Shown here in pieces: positions 1 through 8,532 of a DNA stretch of 52,022 nucleotides (within the stretch, counting starts at the first letter, position 1; the number at the start of each line of letters is the position of its first letter). The stretch is from Acidobacteriota bacterium. GTDB lineage: Bacteria; Acidobacteriota; Blastocatellia; Chloracidobacteriales; Chloracidobacteriaceae. Where the stretch lies: contig JACQXX010000120.1 of assembly GCA_016208495.1 (NCBI GenBank), forward strand, positions 1-52,022, given 5' to 3'. The position numbers and the translations under genes were made by a program. Under the pieces are notes generated by a model. It saw nothing but the letters and a program-made list of their open reading frames with translations. It was not told where the DNA came from and did no database searches.

Positions 1-1
1 C

Positions 2-136
2 TCGGGTGTGATTCATCCCAAATGGAAACCCCGGACCCCAGGGATCGCCGCTGGGTTAACCGACCATGTCTGGACCTTTCGCGAGCTTTTAACCGCCAAA
101 TTTGAGCCGATTCAGAATCACAGTATTAGCCGATGA
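2..136 (+). CDS. C-terminal tail of a transposase, cut by the window edge
   Basis: An open frame enters the window at base 2 and stops at TGA 134-136. The 44 residues include the string AAGLTDHVWTFRELL, which resembles the C-terminal signature of IS1-like DDE transposases from cyanobacteria and other environmental bacteria. That family assignment is from memory of the motif, so the family is uncertain. The base composition is much richer in GC than the gene that follows. The frame overlaps the 3' end of the minus-strand cyclase gene by 11 bases, with no terminal inverted repeat visible after the stop. The element therefore looks truncated, or inserted right at the end of the cyclase gene. Confidence 0.5.
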   Translation, partial: SGVIHPKWKPRTPGIAAGLTDHVWTFRELLTAKFEPIQNHSISR

Positions 137-1841
137 GCACCATTGTTTTAAGGAGTTCTTTATTTTCACGATTTATTATAAGAAGTCTAAGTATTCCATT
201 TTTTTTAAATAAAAAATCTCTAAAAAAACTTTCAAAATTCTTTGTAATATAATTCAGATTGTGACCAATTAATAGGATGTTTTTTGCTTGTAAAGCTATT
301 TCCCACTCATCCATTTTAGGCAAATTGATACGAGAATTAATTGGGCAGATAATTTTTTCATGCTGATTTATTTTTTGTGGTGATTCTGAATTTATATATT
401 CATAATCTGAAGAGAAATATTGACGAACTTTTAATTTTATTCCAAATTTTACCTCGATCTCTATTGAATTTTTGAAATTATCAGTCAAAGTATGGTCAAA
501 ATCTACTAATTTCTGATATGCGTTTTCAGAAAAAAGAATTTGCATTCCATCAGCAAAGTCCATGATTCTTGAGGCCATGTTTATTGTAGTCCCGGCAAAG
601 TTATAGTTTCTATTTACATCTTTATATACAATGCCATTTCCTTCATTAATTCCAATTCTTAACTTAAAATGATTGTGGTCATTACACCAATTTTCACGTT
701 GAAATTGCACGCAAGCAAATTTCTTATTATTTGATTTTATTAGATGTAATAATTTTTGTGCAAACTGAAGTGGGAGTGTTGTAGTTTTATCTTCGATAAA
801 TGTAAAAACAATAGCTAGGCCATCTCCGGTTGGAATTTTTATAATATCTGTATCGAATTCGATACCATTATCAGTTGCATATTCAGCAAATTCGTTAATT
901 TGTTTAATTTCAGCTATTGCATTTTTGATAAGTTCTATAAATTTATCTATCACTTTTTTTTGGTTTGATGAATTGCGTTTTGAATATTTTTCAATATCCA
1001 TAAATATTACTTGTGCTGCTGTGCTTCCATTTTTATTTTTTATAATTTTATTCAAATGTTCTGATTCAAGTTTCATGTTTACCTCTTCTTTAATAGATGT
1101 TATATTATTTTTTGGAGCTTCTTCTTTAGGTGTATTGAATTTCCTGGCTACCTCTTCAGTAATTGGTTTGATTATATCATTTTCTACAAGGTTTTCTTTG
1201 GGGATTATAGGCTTAGTTTCAGATGATTTAATAATTTTTTGCTTCTCCGCAAAAAAAAGAATTCCTTTACATTTTGAAGGCTGATCGATTTCAGTTGGAT
1301 TAATAGTCCAAAAAAGAACCTTTTTATTACAATTTAAACAATTCGCACTGCTAGATACAGTGTTTCGTTTTTTGTCGTATTCTCCTAAGATCGATTCTCT
1401 GAATATCGTAGGAATATTACAATGAGGGCAGGTTATTCTAATATCTTCTGGATATTGTTTTTTATGATCTGTTCCTTTATGTTTACCCCATTTTTCAACA
1501 TCAGAACTAGAAATCATGTAGTCCTTTAAATATGAATTTTCTGAAAAAGTTATTGGAAAAAATAAAATTCCATCACAGTCTTTATTGTCAAAATCTTTTG
1601 ATGGGTTAATTATCCATAAATAAATCTTATTTCGACATTCAGGACATTTTGATTCACTTGTTAATGTCTTTTGGAAGCTATCAAACTCAGTTTCTAACTT
1701 TGGAATACTAAAGTTAACAGGATTATTCTCTATGTTGCTATTTAAAGAACAATTTGGACATATCATATTAAAAGAAATTGGACACCAATACCCTTTTACT
1801 ATATCCCAATTTCGCACTGAGCTTAAAGGAACAAATTTCAT
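126..1841 (-). CDS. Class III adenylate/guanylate cyclase with two N-terminal zinc-ribbon-like modules
   Basis: The 571-residue product has a class III nucleotidyl cyclase homology domain at about residues 272-465. Metal-binding aspartates appear in FMDIEKYS (D282) and in GDGLAIVF (D340), and a typical NFAGTTINMASRIMD helix follows. This family makes cAMP or cGMP from ATP or GTP; the substrate cannot be read here. The N-terminal third carries two similar modules with paired cysteines (C28/C31 with C66/C69, then a CPHC/CLNC pair), each ending in a [LF]W[IT]INP string. They look like duplicated zinc ribbons. The C-terminus (AKNILLIGHNLNYI) resembles the start of a PLD-like or signalling domain and ends abruptly at the transposase boundary, so it may be truncated. 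There is no signal peptide. The gene is far more AT-rich than its neighbours, which suggests horizontal transfer. Start ATG 1839-1841. Confidence 0.85.
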   Translation of the reverse strand: MKFVPLSSVRNWDIVKGYWCPISFNMICPNCSLNSNIENNPVNFSIPKLETEFDSFQKTLTSESKCPECRNKIYLWIINPSKDFDNKDCDGILFFPITFSENSYLKDYMISSSDVEKWGKHKGTDHKKQYPEDIRITCPHCNIPTIFRESILGEYDKKRNTVSSSANCLNCNKKVLFWTINPTEIDQPSKCKGILFFAEKQKIIKSSETKPIIPKENLVENDIIKPITEEVARKFNTPKEEAPKNNITSIKEEVNMKLESEHLNKIIKNKNGSTAAQVIFMDIEKYSKRNSSNQKKVIDKFIELIKNAIAEIKQINEFAEYATDNGIEFDTDIIKIPTGDGLAIVFTFIEDKTTTLPLQFAQKLLHLIKSNNKKFACVQFQRENWCNDHNHFKLRIGINEGNGIVYKDVNRNYNFAGTTINMASRIMDFADGMQILFSENAYQKLVDFDHTLTDNFKNSIEIEVKFGIKLKVRQYFSSDYEYINSESPQKINQHEKIICPINSRINLPKMDEWEIALQAKNILLIGHNLNYITKNFESFFRDFLFKKNGILRLLIINRENKELLKTMVLIG

Positions 1842-2098
1842 GAATTTCCCTTTTTACATTGAAGCATTTGATTAGATCTTAAGTAAGAGAATTTATTTGT
1901 ATTACTTATGATATCAAATCCTGACTGCTTACTTATTTAATCAATCGAAATAGTAAATTCGAGTTTGCTCGTAACCGACCAATGATTCACAGTATAGATC
2001 AATTTGCGTTAATTGTTAAATAGGAAAGTGTGCGGAAATAAAAAAATTTGACCTACGTGCAGGAGGAACTTTGGAAGGGAATAACCAAAAAGAAATAA
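1842..2098. other. AT-rich intergenic stretch upstream of the cyclase gene
   Basis: No coding frame or structured RNA is recognised. This stretch must hold the promoter of the minus-strand cyclase gene, but I do not see a convincing -35/-10 pair. Its base composition matches the AT-rich cyclase gene up to about base 2040, so the transferred segment probably ends near there. Confidence 0.4.
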
Positions 2099-2161
2099 TG
2101 CCATTTGCCAAACCAGCGAGTTCAGAAGTGAAGAGTGAAGTGGCTGGAAAGGCAAATGGCA
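2099..2161. repeat. Inverted repeat next to the composite palindromic element
   Basis: TGCCATTTGCC (2099-2109) is exactly complementary to GGCAAATGGCA (2151-2161). A second short pairing, CCAG with CTGG, lies just inside. The sequence can fold as a long interrupted hairpin and sits directly left of the larger repeat element at 2198-2650. Confidence 0.7.
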
Positions 2162-2197
2162 AGACTGGGGCGGAAGACTCGCAAGCTCGGGGCTGCC

Positions 2198-2650
2198 TTC
2201 ACGTGTAGGTTTTTTGGTTTTGCACCGCGAAGCGTTGCGGTTCGGATAGCCGGTCGGTTGGCCGCTTTGGGCCTACCACCGGACTCCAGATTATCTTCTC
2301 TTTTCTCCCCACGTCGCCTGCGCCCCGCAGGGGCGCAGGCGACGTGGGGAGGGTTGGAGGAACGAACCTTTTTCCGGTGGTAGCTCGCAAAGCCTTGCAA
2401 CCAACCGGCTATCCGAACGGCAGCCCTTCGGGATGCTCAATCCAATTCACAAGTGGTCGCTCGCTGTAGCTGAACAACCGACCAGCTATCTGAACGGTAG
2501 CCCTTCTGAATGCTCAATCCAATTCACAAGTGGTAGCTCGCTGTAGCTGAGCACCGACCAGCTATCTGAACGGCAGCCCTTCGGGATGCTCAATCCAATT
2601 CACAAAGTGTCTTGTCTCACTGAGAGGCAATCAAAAATCCTACACGTGAA
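2198..2650 (+). repeat. Composite palindromic repeat element, copy 1
   Basis: The outer ends are imperfect inverted repeats, TTCACGTGTAGG (2198-2209) and CCTACACGTGAA (2639-2650). Inside are a second inverted pair, TTCGGATAGCCGGTCGGT (2241-2258) and its near-complement (2400-2417), and a perfect 22-bp central hairpin with a 3-base loop (2305-2326 pairing with 2330-2351). Copy 2 at 22113-22406 is homologous end to end but in the opposite orientation. No coding potential is convincing. It behaves like a MITE or a non-autonomous dispersed repeat; no transposase with matching ends is present in the window. Confidence 0.75.
2421..2610 (+). repeat. Tandem subrepeats of about 77 bp inside the palindromic element
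   Basis: The string CAGCCCTTCGGGATGCTCAA and the following CCAATTCACAAGTGG recur, with substitutions, at 2421, 2498 and 2574, giving periods of 77 and 76 bases. The second element copy at 22.1 kb has only one such unit, so the extra units explain why copy 1 is longer. Confidence 0.8.
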
Positions 2651-2696
2651 AGGCTCAGGGCTTGGGGCGGAAGGCAACGGACTCGGAGCAAAGGAA

Positions 2697-2782
2697 GGGA
2701 TGAGGGATGAGGGGTGAGGGATGAAAGAAAACCAATTCTTCAGCCCCTAGCCCTCAGCCCGATGTCTTCCGCCCTCAGCCCT
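2697..2782. repeat. Heptanucleotide array GGGATGA / CAGCCCT
   Basis: Four units of GGGATGA (one as GGGGTGA) run at about 2697-2725. They are followed by AAGAAAACCAATTCTTC and then by AGCCCTC-type units at about 2741-2782. The two halves are nearly complementary and could fold back on each other. The same composite, including the AAAACCAATT spacer, recurs at 14553-14732. The G-rich half fits a G3-N3/4 quadruplex pattern. It lies just after the stop of the alpha-2-macroglobulin gene. Confidence 0.75.
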
Positions 2783-2801
2783 GGTTTTCTCAGCCGCTGG
2801 C

Positions 2802-5800
2802 TTATTTAGAAGTTACCACCATCTCGACCGGCACGGCGTTTCCGCCTTTCTGCGGGTTGTAATATTCATACACTCGCGACGAAACCGTTTTGGCTTTGAG
2901 CGGATATTTCGCTTTCAGTCTGAAATTGAAGGTCACCGTTTGCCGTGCTTTGAAGGCGTCAAAGTACAAAATAATCTGCTTGCCAGTGACGGTGAACTTG
3001 GTGACGTGGCCACCTTGTTGACCGGCGTTGAGCCCCATCAGTTCCTGGAGGTCTTCGGCCAGCGGTTCAAATCCGGGAGGAATTCCCAAATCCACCATCA
3101 CGAGTTCGGCATTCAAATTCTGATTGTTACGAACCGTTACTTTCGCGGTCGCGATGTCATCTTGCGCCAGTCGCGTGCGGTCATAGTCAACCTTGATGCT
3201 GAGCGGTTCGGCACCCGCGCCGTCACTGGTTTTTCTGGCCACCCACGGCATGTAATACCGTCCGACGATTTGATAGAGGAGGCTGCCCTGGCCGCTAAAC
3301 CGCAAATCAACCTGATGTGCCCCGGAGGTCTGCGTCCAGCGTTTGAGGTCAACCTGCTGCATCAGGTCCTGATTATCGGCGTCAATCGTGAAGCGATGCA
3401 CTGGCTGGCCGTTGACCAAAACTTCGACCGTTCCGCGAGTGTCACCCGATGAAGCGGCTTTTTGGGCCAGCAAAAATGCCTTGAGCGACAAAATCGTAGC
3501 CTGGGTGGATTGCCAGTTGCCGAATGAATCTTTCTTGCTCGTCAAATAGGCCAGTGCTTTGCGGGCCACGTCGCTGGCGCGTCCCCACTTGATAACGGCT
3601 TGCGTTGCCAGCGCGGTGGTTTCAATTGCGGCATTGTCTCCGCTGGCGTAAGTCGGGGTTTTGCCGCCGACTTCCCAAAACATCATGTCATTTTGCTGGG
3701 TGGCCGATTCGACCAGATTTCCAACCGTTCGATCTGCCCAGGTTTTATCGGTTTTGTAATCGGCGGCGAAGTTGGCAATTACGGCTTCGGTATAGGCGTC
3801 TTCTTTGCCCGTCGTGTGGCTTTCGACATAGCGTTTGGCTTTATCAATCGCCTCTCCCTGATACCCGGTGTAGGCCAATGCCCATCCGATGTAGGCCGTA
3901 ATCCGCACCACATCCGTGTTGAATTGATTGGTCGCGCCTTCGTTGATAAAGGACGTGTCCGGTTTGAAACTGCCGTCCGGTTGCTGTTGCGAAGCGAGCC
4001 ACTGTTGCGTCCGCGAAATCAAACGCGGGTCAACTTCGTGGACTTTGGACATGTCGTAAAATTCCATCAACCCGTAGGAAGTCAAAATCTTGTTGGCTGG
4101 CGCTTCGCCAAACCACGAAAACCCGCCGCCTTTGACTTCAAACGTGACCAGCCGTTGATAGCCAAGGGAGATATACCCTTCGGCCTTGACCTGGATTTCA
4201 GGCGCAATCTTCTTCGTGGTTTTCAGGTAATCCATCACCAGCACATTCGGATAGGTCGAAGATGACGTCTGTTCAAAGCAGCCGCCGGGCATCCGCAGAA
4301 GGCTGTCGAGTCCTTCGACCACCTGCGACAGCGGCCCCGGATAAATTTTCACCATCAGTTTGCTGGCATCGTCAATTGCGCCAACCGGAATCGTCAACGT
4401 GTGCTGTTTGTTGCCTTCGAGACGGTCATTGACGACCAGCGCCTGCATTTCGCCGTTTGGAATGACTTCGACCGTGCGCGACACCGCATCACCCGGCGAA
4501 CTGGTGTTCCCGCGCAGGTACGCCGTCACCATCAGTGGCTGGTTGCCGATCTTTTTGGCCTGGACACGATAATAGACGGCGGTGACTTCGTTTGGACCAA
4601 CGGTCAGGGTTTTCACTGGTGTATCATCAACCAGGATAAACCAGGCGTCTTCTTTCAATTTCAGTTCGATTTGCTGCGCCGTCGGCAGGTAGTTATACAC
4701 CGCTACCGGCACTGACACGATGTCGTCCTGAGTCAGCGAAACCGGCAAATCAAGATCAACGAAGAAATCTTGAAACACCCGCACGCCGCCTGTTCCCGAG
4801 CCAAGCTGTCCGCGCTGGGTTGAAGCCGTCATTGTTACGCGCCACGTCGTGATTGAATCGGCCATTGGGACGGTCAACTGGGCCTGACCATTGGCGTCGG
4901 TAATCAAACTTGGATTGGTGTAGAGCGTTTCCGGGAAGTACGACCTGACGCGGGGTTCTTCACCGCCGCCACCGCCGCCAGATTCCTTGCTCATAATGCC
5001 GTCATCCAAATCTTTGTTGGCGCGTTCATCCTCGCGGAAGCGGGCTTCTTTTTTGGCATCAGCCGGACCGTCAGCCTTGAAAAATGCTTCATTGGCGGGT
5101 TGAGCGGCAGCGGGCATTGGTGGCCGGGCGCCACCGACGGCATCACCAAACTGACCTTCCATCCCAGCCTTTGCCCGGCGCATGACCTTGTTTTTTTGTT
5201 GGACGCGGCCATTGGCCAGGGTGACGACTTCGCTTGAATCGCCACCATATGGATAATTCAGGCTGATTTGAAGCGGTGACGAAGTGTCATCCGTCAGCCG
5301 CGCTTCAATTGCTGCCTGTTGCTGATTGGTCAGCGTGAACGTTGTGGCCGTGCCGAGGAATCCAGCCGAGCGGACTTCAATCCGATATGTTCCCGCTGGA
5401 AGATTATAAACGGTGAATGTTCCACTTGAATCGGTTGCCATCGAGCGGATGATTTGTTTGGCCTTGCCTTTACTGTTCAATCGAGAAAGAACGACCGAAG
5501 CCTGGGCAATGGCGTTTCCGTTCGATTCAGTGACTTTGCCGACCACAAACGATTCGCCGTTGCGCAGATTGGCATTGGTCTCAATTTTGACTTTGCCGTT
5601 AAATCCATCACCTGTTTTGAGTTCTGACGCTGGACGCGTGAGATAATAGAGCATTGAAAAATCGGTTGGGCCGCCTTGTATCCCATCGTGGCCAAAGCTC
5701 TGGACATAGCCGTAACTGTAACGTTGCGCGCCGTAATTGTACGAATATTGATTTCCAAACTGGTACGGTTTTCCCCACGGGTCAAGCAAGTCGCTTTGCT

Positions 5801-8321
5801 TCAAGTAATGAGCTTTGACGGCTTTCGGTAAATCGCCGGGGAGTTCAAACCGGGTGACGCGTTGTTCGGTAAAGTAGCGGTTCAAGTTTTCAACCAGTTT
5901 CGTGGATTGTACATAGTTGATCTGGTAGTAACTCGACGCATATTCGTTTTGTTTGGCCGAGAGGAAATCACGCCCGGCATCGGTTTTGACCGTGTACGGG
6001 TTGATTTCGGTTGCAGCGGCGAGCAGCACTCGGGCGGCGGTTTCACGGCGCACCATTTGGACGGGTTCGGTCAGGTTGGCCGGAACAATTTCATCGCTCG
6101 AAAAGCTATGGATTTCATAGCGCGGCTTGAGGAGTTCCTGTTCGAGATAGAAGAAAATTTTCTCAAAGCCAGGCTGTTTTTCCGAGAGTGCAAACACCGC
6201 TTCGTCCACGATTTCAACCCCAATGACCGCGCGTTTCGGACGACCAGCCGCATCGGTCACGGTGAAGTTGAGCACGGCGCTTTCACCGGGTTTAAAGCTT
6301 TCTTTCGGCGTCGAAACCGCCACTTTTAAGTCATCCGCTGGATCCACGAAAATCAGCTTCCGGTCACTGATCGGGTCGGCGTTACGGCCAAAGGTGTAAG
6401 CCCGTAACTCCAGCGTTCCAAACAGATTGGTGGACAAATCGAGTGGAAATTCAGCTTTGCCGTTTTCAAGTTCGAGCGCCGTGGTGAGCACCGTCTGGCG
6501 GTCTTTGATGATGTCGAGATAGAGCGACCCTTTTTGTTTCGTGGAAATCCCGGTAATGGCCACGGTTTCACCAACTTTGTAGGTAGCGCGGTCGGTGCGC
6601 ACAAGCAGGCTGTCTTCGGTTGGTGCTTCAGGTGATAGTGAAAGCGTGGCCTTTCCGGTTTTGCTGCTCGCGTCGCGGGCTTCAAGGGCGAGTTCAACGG
6701 CCTGGGCTTTGGCCGAAACGGTGGCCATGCCAAATCCATTGGCGTCGGTCTGGATGACACCCGGCGTGAGCCCTTTGGCCGTCACCGTGGCCGAAACCGG
6801 CACGCCATCGGGTGATGAGGTCAAAATGTAGACCTTGTTTTCCAGATTCGGCACCAGTTTGCCGCTTTCCGGAACGGCCAGTATCAGAATCGGATTGGAG
6901 GAAACCAGCAATTGTTCGCTTTTCGATTCGGTGTGATTGGCGGTGTCGCTGACCGAAATTTCACAGGCTACGGGGGCGCTCCCCTGGGTAAAACTGCTTC
7001 CGGCAAAACTGGCGGGTAACTGGCTGCTGAAATGGGCTTTTCCGTCGGCATCGGTCTGGAGTTCAAGGTTGCCGAGTTCAACTGCCGACACGTCAAACGT
7101 GGAAAGTTTGAGCGTTACTTTGCCGTTTGAAACCGGTTTGCCAAACAAATATTTGGCGGTGATTGTACCAGCAACCGTCTCACCAGGGGCGTAATAACGC
7201 CGTTTTTGACCCTGGGCATCACCGTCAAAGGCGATTTCGATTTTGAATTTGGGCAACACGTAGCGATCAACTGTGACGGTTCGTTCCTGGGTGATGCTGT
7301 TCGGGTCGTTTTCCGCACCCAAAATCACCCGGAGTTTGTATGCACCCATGTTGACTTCATCCGCCAGTTGAAAATCGGCAAAGGCAACGCCAAAGGCATC
7401 GGTTTGCGTGCGGCGCTTGAAGACTTTGTTGCCTTTGGCGTCTTCGATTTCGATGATTGCCTGACGATTGTTGGCGGCGGCACGAGTAAACCGATCAAGC
7501 GCCAGTGCGCGGAGGTGGATCATCTGGCCGGGTTGATACATCGGTTTATCTGTCGTAATGAGAATGCTTTCGCGGCGAACCAGCGTGATTGGTTGCAGGA
7601 GTTCTTGAGCGCCGACGGGTGTGTCTACGTTAATTTTCAGACTGGCTTTGCCGACGGTTTCGGCTGGGAAATTGAGCGGTAGATTGACTGTTCCGTGGGT
7701 GTCGAGATCGGCTTTGCCAAGCTGAAATTCGGTTTTGTCAGTCTTGAGTGCCAGTTGCAACGTGCCCTCGGTCAGCGGCGAGCCATCGAGTCCGTCAACG
7801 GCCACCAGTCGAACGGCAGAGGGACTTCCGACGCCATATTGTTGCTGACCCAGGACTCTGACGACCGGGTAGCGCAGAATGGATGAAATCGCATAAATCC
7901 CGGCGGGCTCGGCATCAGCGGCAGATTGGGGGCTTGAAAACCGGTACTGGAGACGATGCCAGACGATGTCTTCGCGCTGGAGTGTGGCTGGAATCGCAAG
8001 CTTGAAGTTCCAGACACCCTGTTCACCGGCGCTCAATTGATCACTTTCAGAATGGCTGGCAATCACTTTATTGTCTGGGCCGAGAATTTCTACGTTGAGC
8101 GTGCCGCGCCCAAGTTTCTGGCTGGTCAGGTAGGGAATGGTGACTTCGAGCGTTCCCGGTCGAAAAACGGCTGACAGTTTGGCCGGAGCATCTGCCTGCG
8201 ACGTGTTGTTAAAAAACCAGAACCCCAGTGTTCCAAATAAGATAAGTCCGAGTGCAAAGAGTCGGTTGCGAACGGCAAACCCGACAGGTGCGGTGCGACA
8301 AAAAGCAGCCTGTGCAGACAT
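2802..8321 (-). CDS. Alpha-2-macroglobulin family protein with intact thioester motif
   Basis: The product is 1839 residues, within the usual range for bacterial alpha-2-macroglobulins, which trap proteases in the periplasm or at the cell surface. Residues about 15-42 form one hydrophobic segment (signal anchor or signal peptide), with no lipobox. Repeated MG-type beta-sandwich domains follow (for example TDKPMYQPGQMIHLRALALD near residue 255). A carboxypeptidase-regulatory-like insert (about residues 945-1005) contains GTFTVYNLPAGTYRIEVRSA. A glycine-rich linker precedes the A2M domain, with DSITTWRVTMTAST. The thioester motif is CFEQ, with C1348 and Q1351, inside an alpha/alpha-toroid complement-like domain. 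The C-terminal part is a receptor-binding-like beta domain. The usual partner gene for penicillin-binding protein 1C is absent nearby. Start ATG 8319-8321 gives the membrane segment. Confidence 0.93.
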   Translation of the reverse strand: MSAQAAFCRTAPVGFAVRNRLFALGLILFGTLGFWFFNNTSQADAPAKLSAVFRPGTLEVTIPYLTSQKLGRGTLNVEILGPDNKVIASHSESDQLSAGEQGVWNFKLAIPATLQREDIVWHRLQYRFSSPQSAADAEPAGIYAISSILRYPVVRVLGQQQYGVGSPSAVRLVAVDGLDGSPLTEGTLQLALKTDKTEFQLGKADLDTHGTVNLPLNFPAETVGKASLKINVDTPVGAQELLQPITLVRRESILITTDKPMYQPGQMIHLRALALDRFTRAAANNRQAIIEIEDAKGNKVFKRRTQTDAFGVAFADFQLADEVNMGAYKLRVILGAENDPNSITQERTVTVDRYVLPKFKIEIAFDGDAQGQKRRYYAPGETVAGTITAKYLFGKPVSNGKVTLKLSTFDVSAVELGNLELQTDADGKAHFSSQLPASFAGSSFTQGSAPVACEISVSDTANHTESKSEQLLVSSNPILILAVPESGKLVPNLENKVYILTSSPDGVPVSATVTAKGLTPGVIQTDANGFGMATVSAKAQAVELALEARDASSKTGKATLSLSPEAPTEDSLLVRTDRATYKVGETVAITGISTKQKGSLYLDIIKDRQTVLTTALELENGKAEFPLDLSTNLFGTLELRAYTFGRNADPISDRKLIFVDPADDLKVAVSTPKESFKPGESAVLNFTVTDAAGRPKRAVIGVEIVDEAVFALSEKQPGFEKIFFYLEQELLKPRYEIHSFSSDEIVPANLTEPVQMVRRETAARVLLAAATEINPYTVKTDAGRDFLSAKQNEYASSYYQINYVQSTKLVENLNRYFTEQRVTRFELPGDLPKAVKAHYLKQSDLLDPWGKPYQFGNQYSYNYGAQRYSYGYVQSFGHDGIQGGPTDFSMLYYLTRPASELKTGDGFNGKVKIETNANLRNGESFVVGKVTESNGNAIAQASVVLSRLNSKGKAKQIIRSMATDSSGTFTVYNLPAGTYRIEVRSAGFLGTATTFTLTNQQQAAIEARLTDDTSSPLQISLNYPYGGDSSEVVTLANGRVQQKNKVMRRAKAGMEGQFGDAVGGARPPMPAAAQPANEAFFKADGPADAKKEARFREDERANKDLDDGIMSKESGGGGGGEEPRVRSYFPETLYTNPSLITDANGQAQLTVPMADSITTWRVTMTASTQRGQLGSGTGGVRVFQDFFVDLDLPVSLTQDDIVSVPVAVYNYLPTAQQIELKLKEDAWFILVDDTPVKTLTVGPNEVTAVYYRVQAKKIGNQPLMVTAYLRGNTSSPGDAVSRTVEVIPNGEMQALVVNDRLEGNKQHTLTIPVGAIDDASKLMVKIYPGPLSQVVEGLDSLLRMPGGCFEQTSSSTYPNVLVMDYLKTTKKIAPEIQVKAEGYISLGYQRLVTFEVKGGGFSWFGEAPANKILTSYGLMEFYDMSKVHEVDPRLISRTQQWLASQQQPDGSFKPDTSFINEGATNQFNTDVVRITAYIGWALAYTGYQGEAIDKAKRYVESHTTGKEDAYTEAVIANFAADYKTDKTWADRTVGNLVESATQQNDMMFWEVGGKTPTYASGDNAAIETTALATQAVIKWGRASDVARKALAYLTSKKDSFGNWQSTQATILSLKAFLLAQKAASSGDTRGTVEVLVNGQPVHRFTIDADNQDLMQQVDLKRWTQTSGAHQVDLRFSGQGSLLYQIVGRYYMPWVARKTSDGAGAEPLSIKVDYDRTRLAQDDIATAKVTVRNNQNLNAELVMVDLGIPPGFEPLAEDLQELMGLNAGQQGGHVTKFTVTGKQIILYFDAFKARQTVTFNFRLKAKYPLKAKTVSSRVYEYYNPQKGGNAVPVEMVVTSK

Positions 8322-8532
8322 TGGATTTTCTCCCCGAATTGAATTGATTCTGAAATGGACGCGCTCTGTAGATTTCGTTTCGGGGCTGTTGACGCGATGG
8401 ATAGGAAATGGTTCCTGAAGAATTGAGAATTGAGAATGAAGAAACTGGTTTCAATCTCTTCTTTGCTCCATGCTCCATTCTTTGGCCTGCTCCATCCTGG
8501 TTACGTGGGCAAGGTGACTCTATCTTATGGGC

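Noticed and set aside
2135-2400. Overlapping ORFs of 60-92 codons on both strands in the palindromic repeat
   Set aside because: Both strands are open because of the GC-rich palindrome; the composition is not protein-like and the second copy does not preserve a frame.
3600-4265. A 221-codon plus-strand ORF inside the alpha-2-macroglobulin gene
   Set aside because: It is antisense to an intact, well-supported gene and shows no known domain or ribosome-binding site.
8397-8445. Repeated GAATTGAGAATGAAG strings (also near 10060 and 28640)
   Set aside because: They resemble the other short tandem motifs but have too few units to define an array with confidence.
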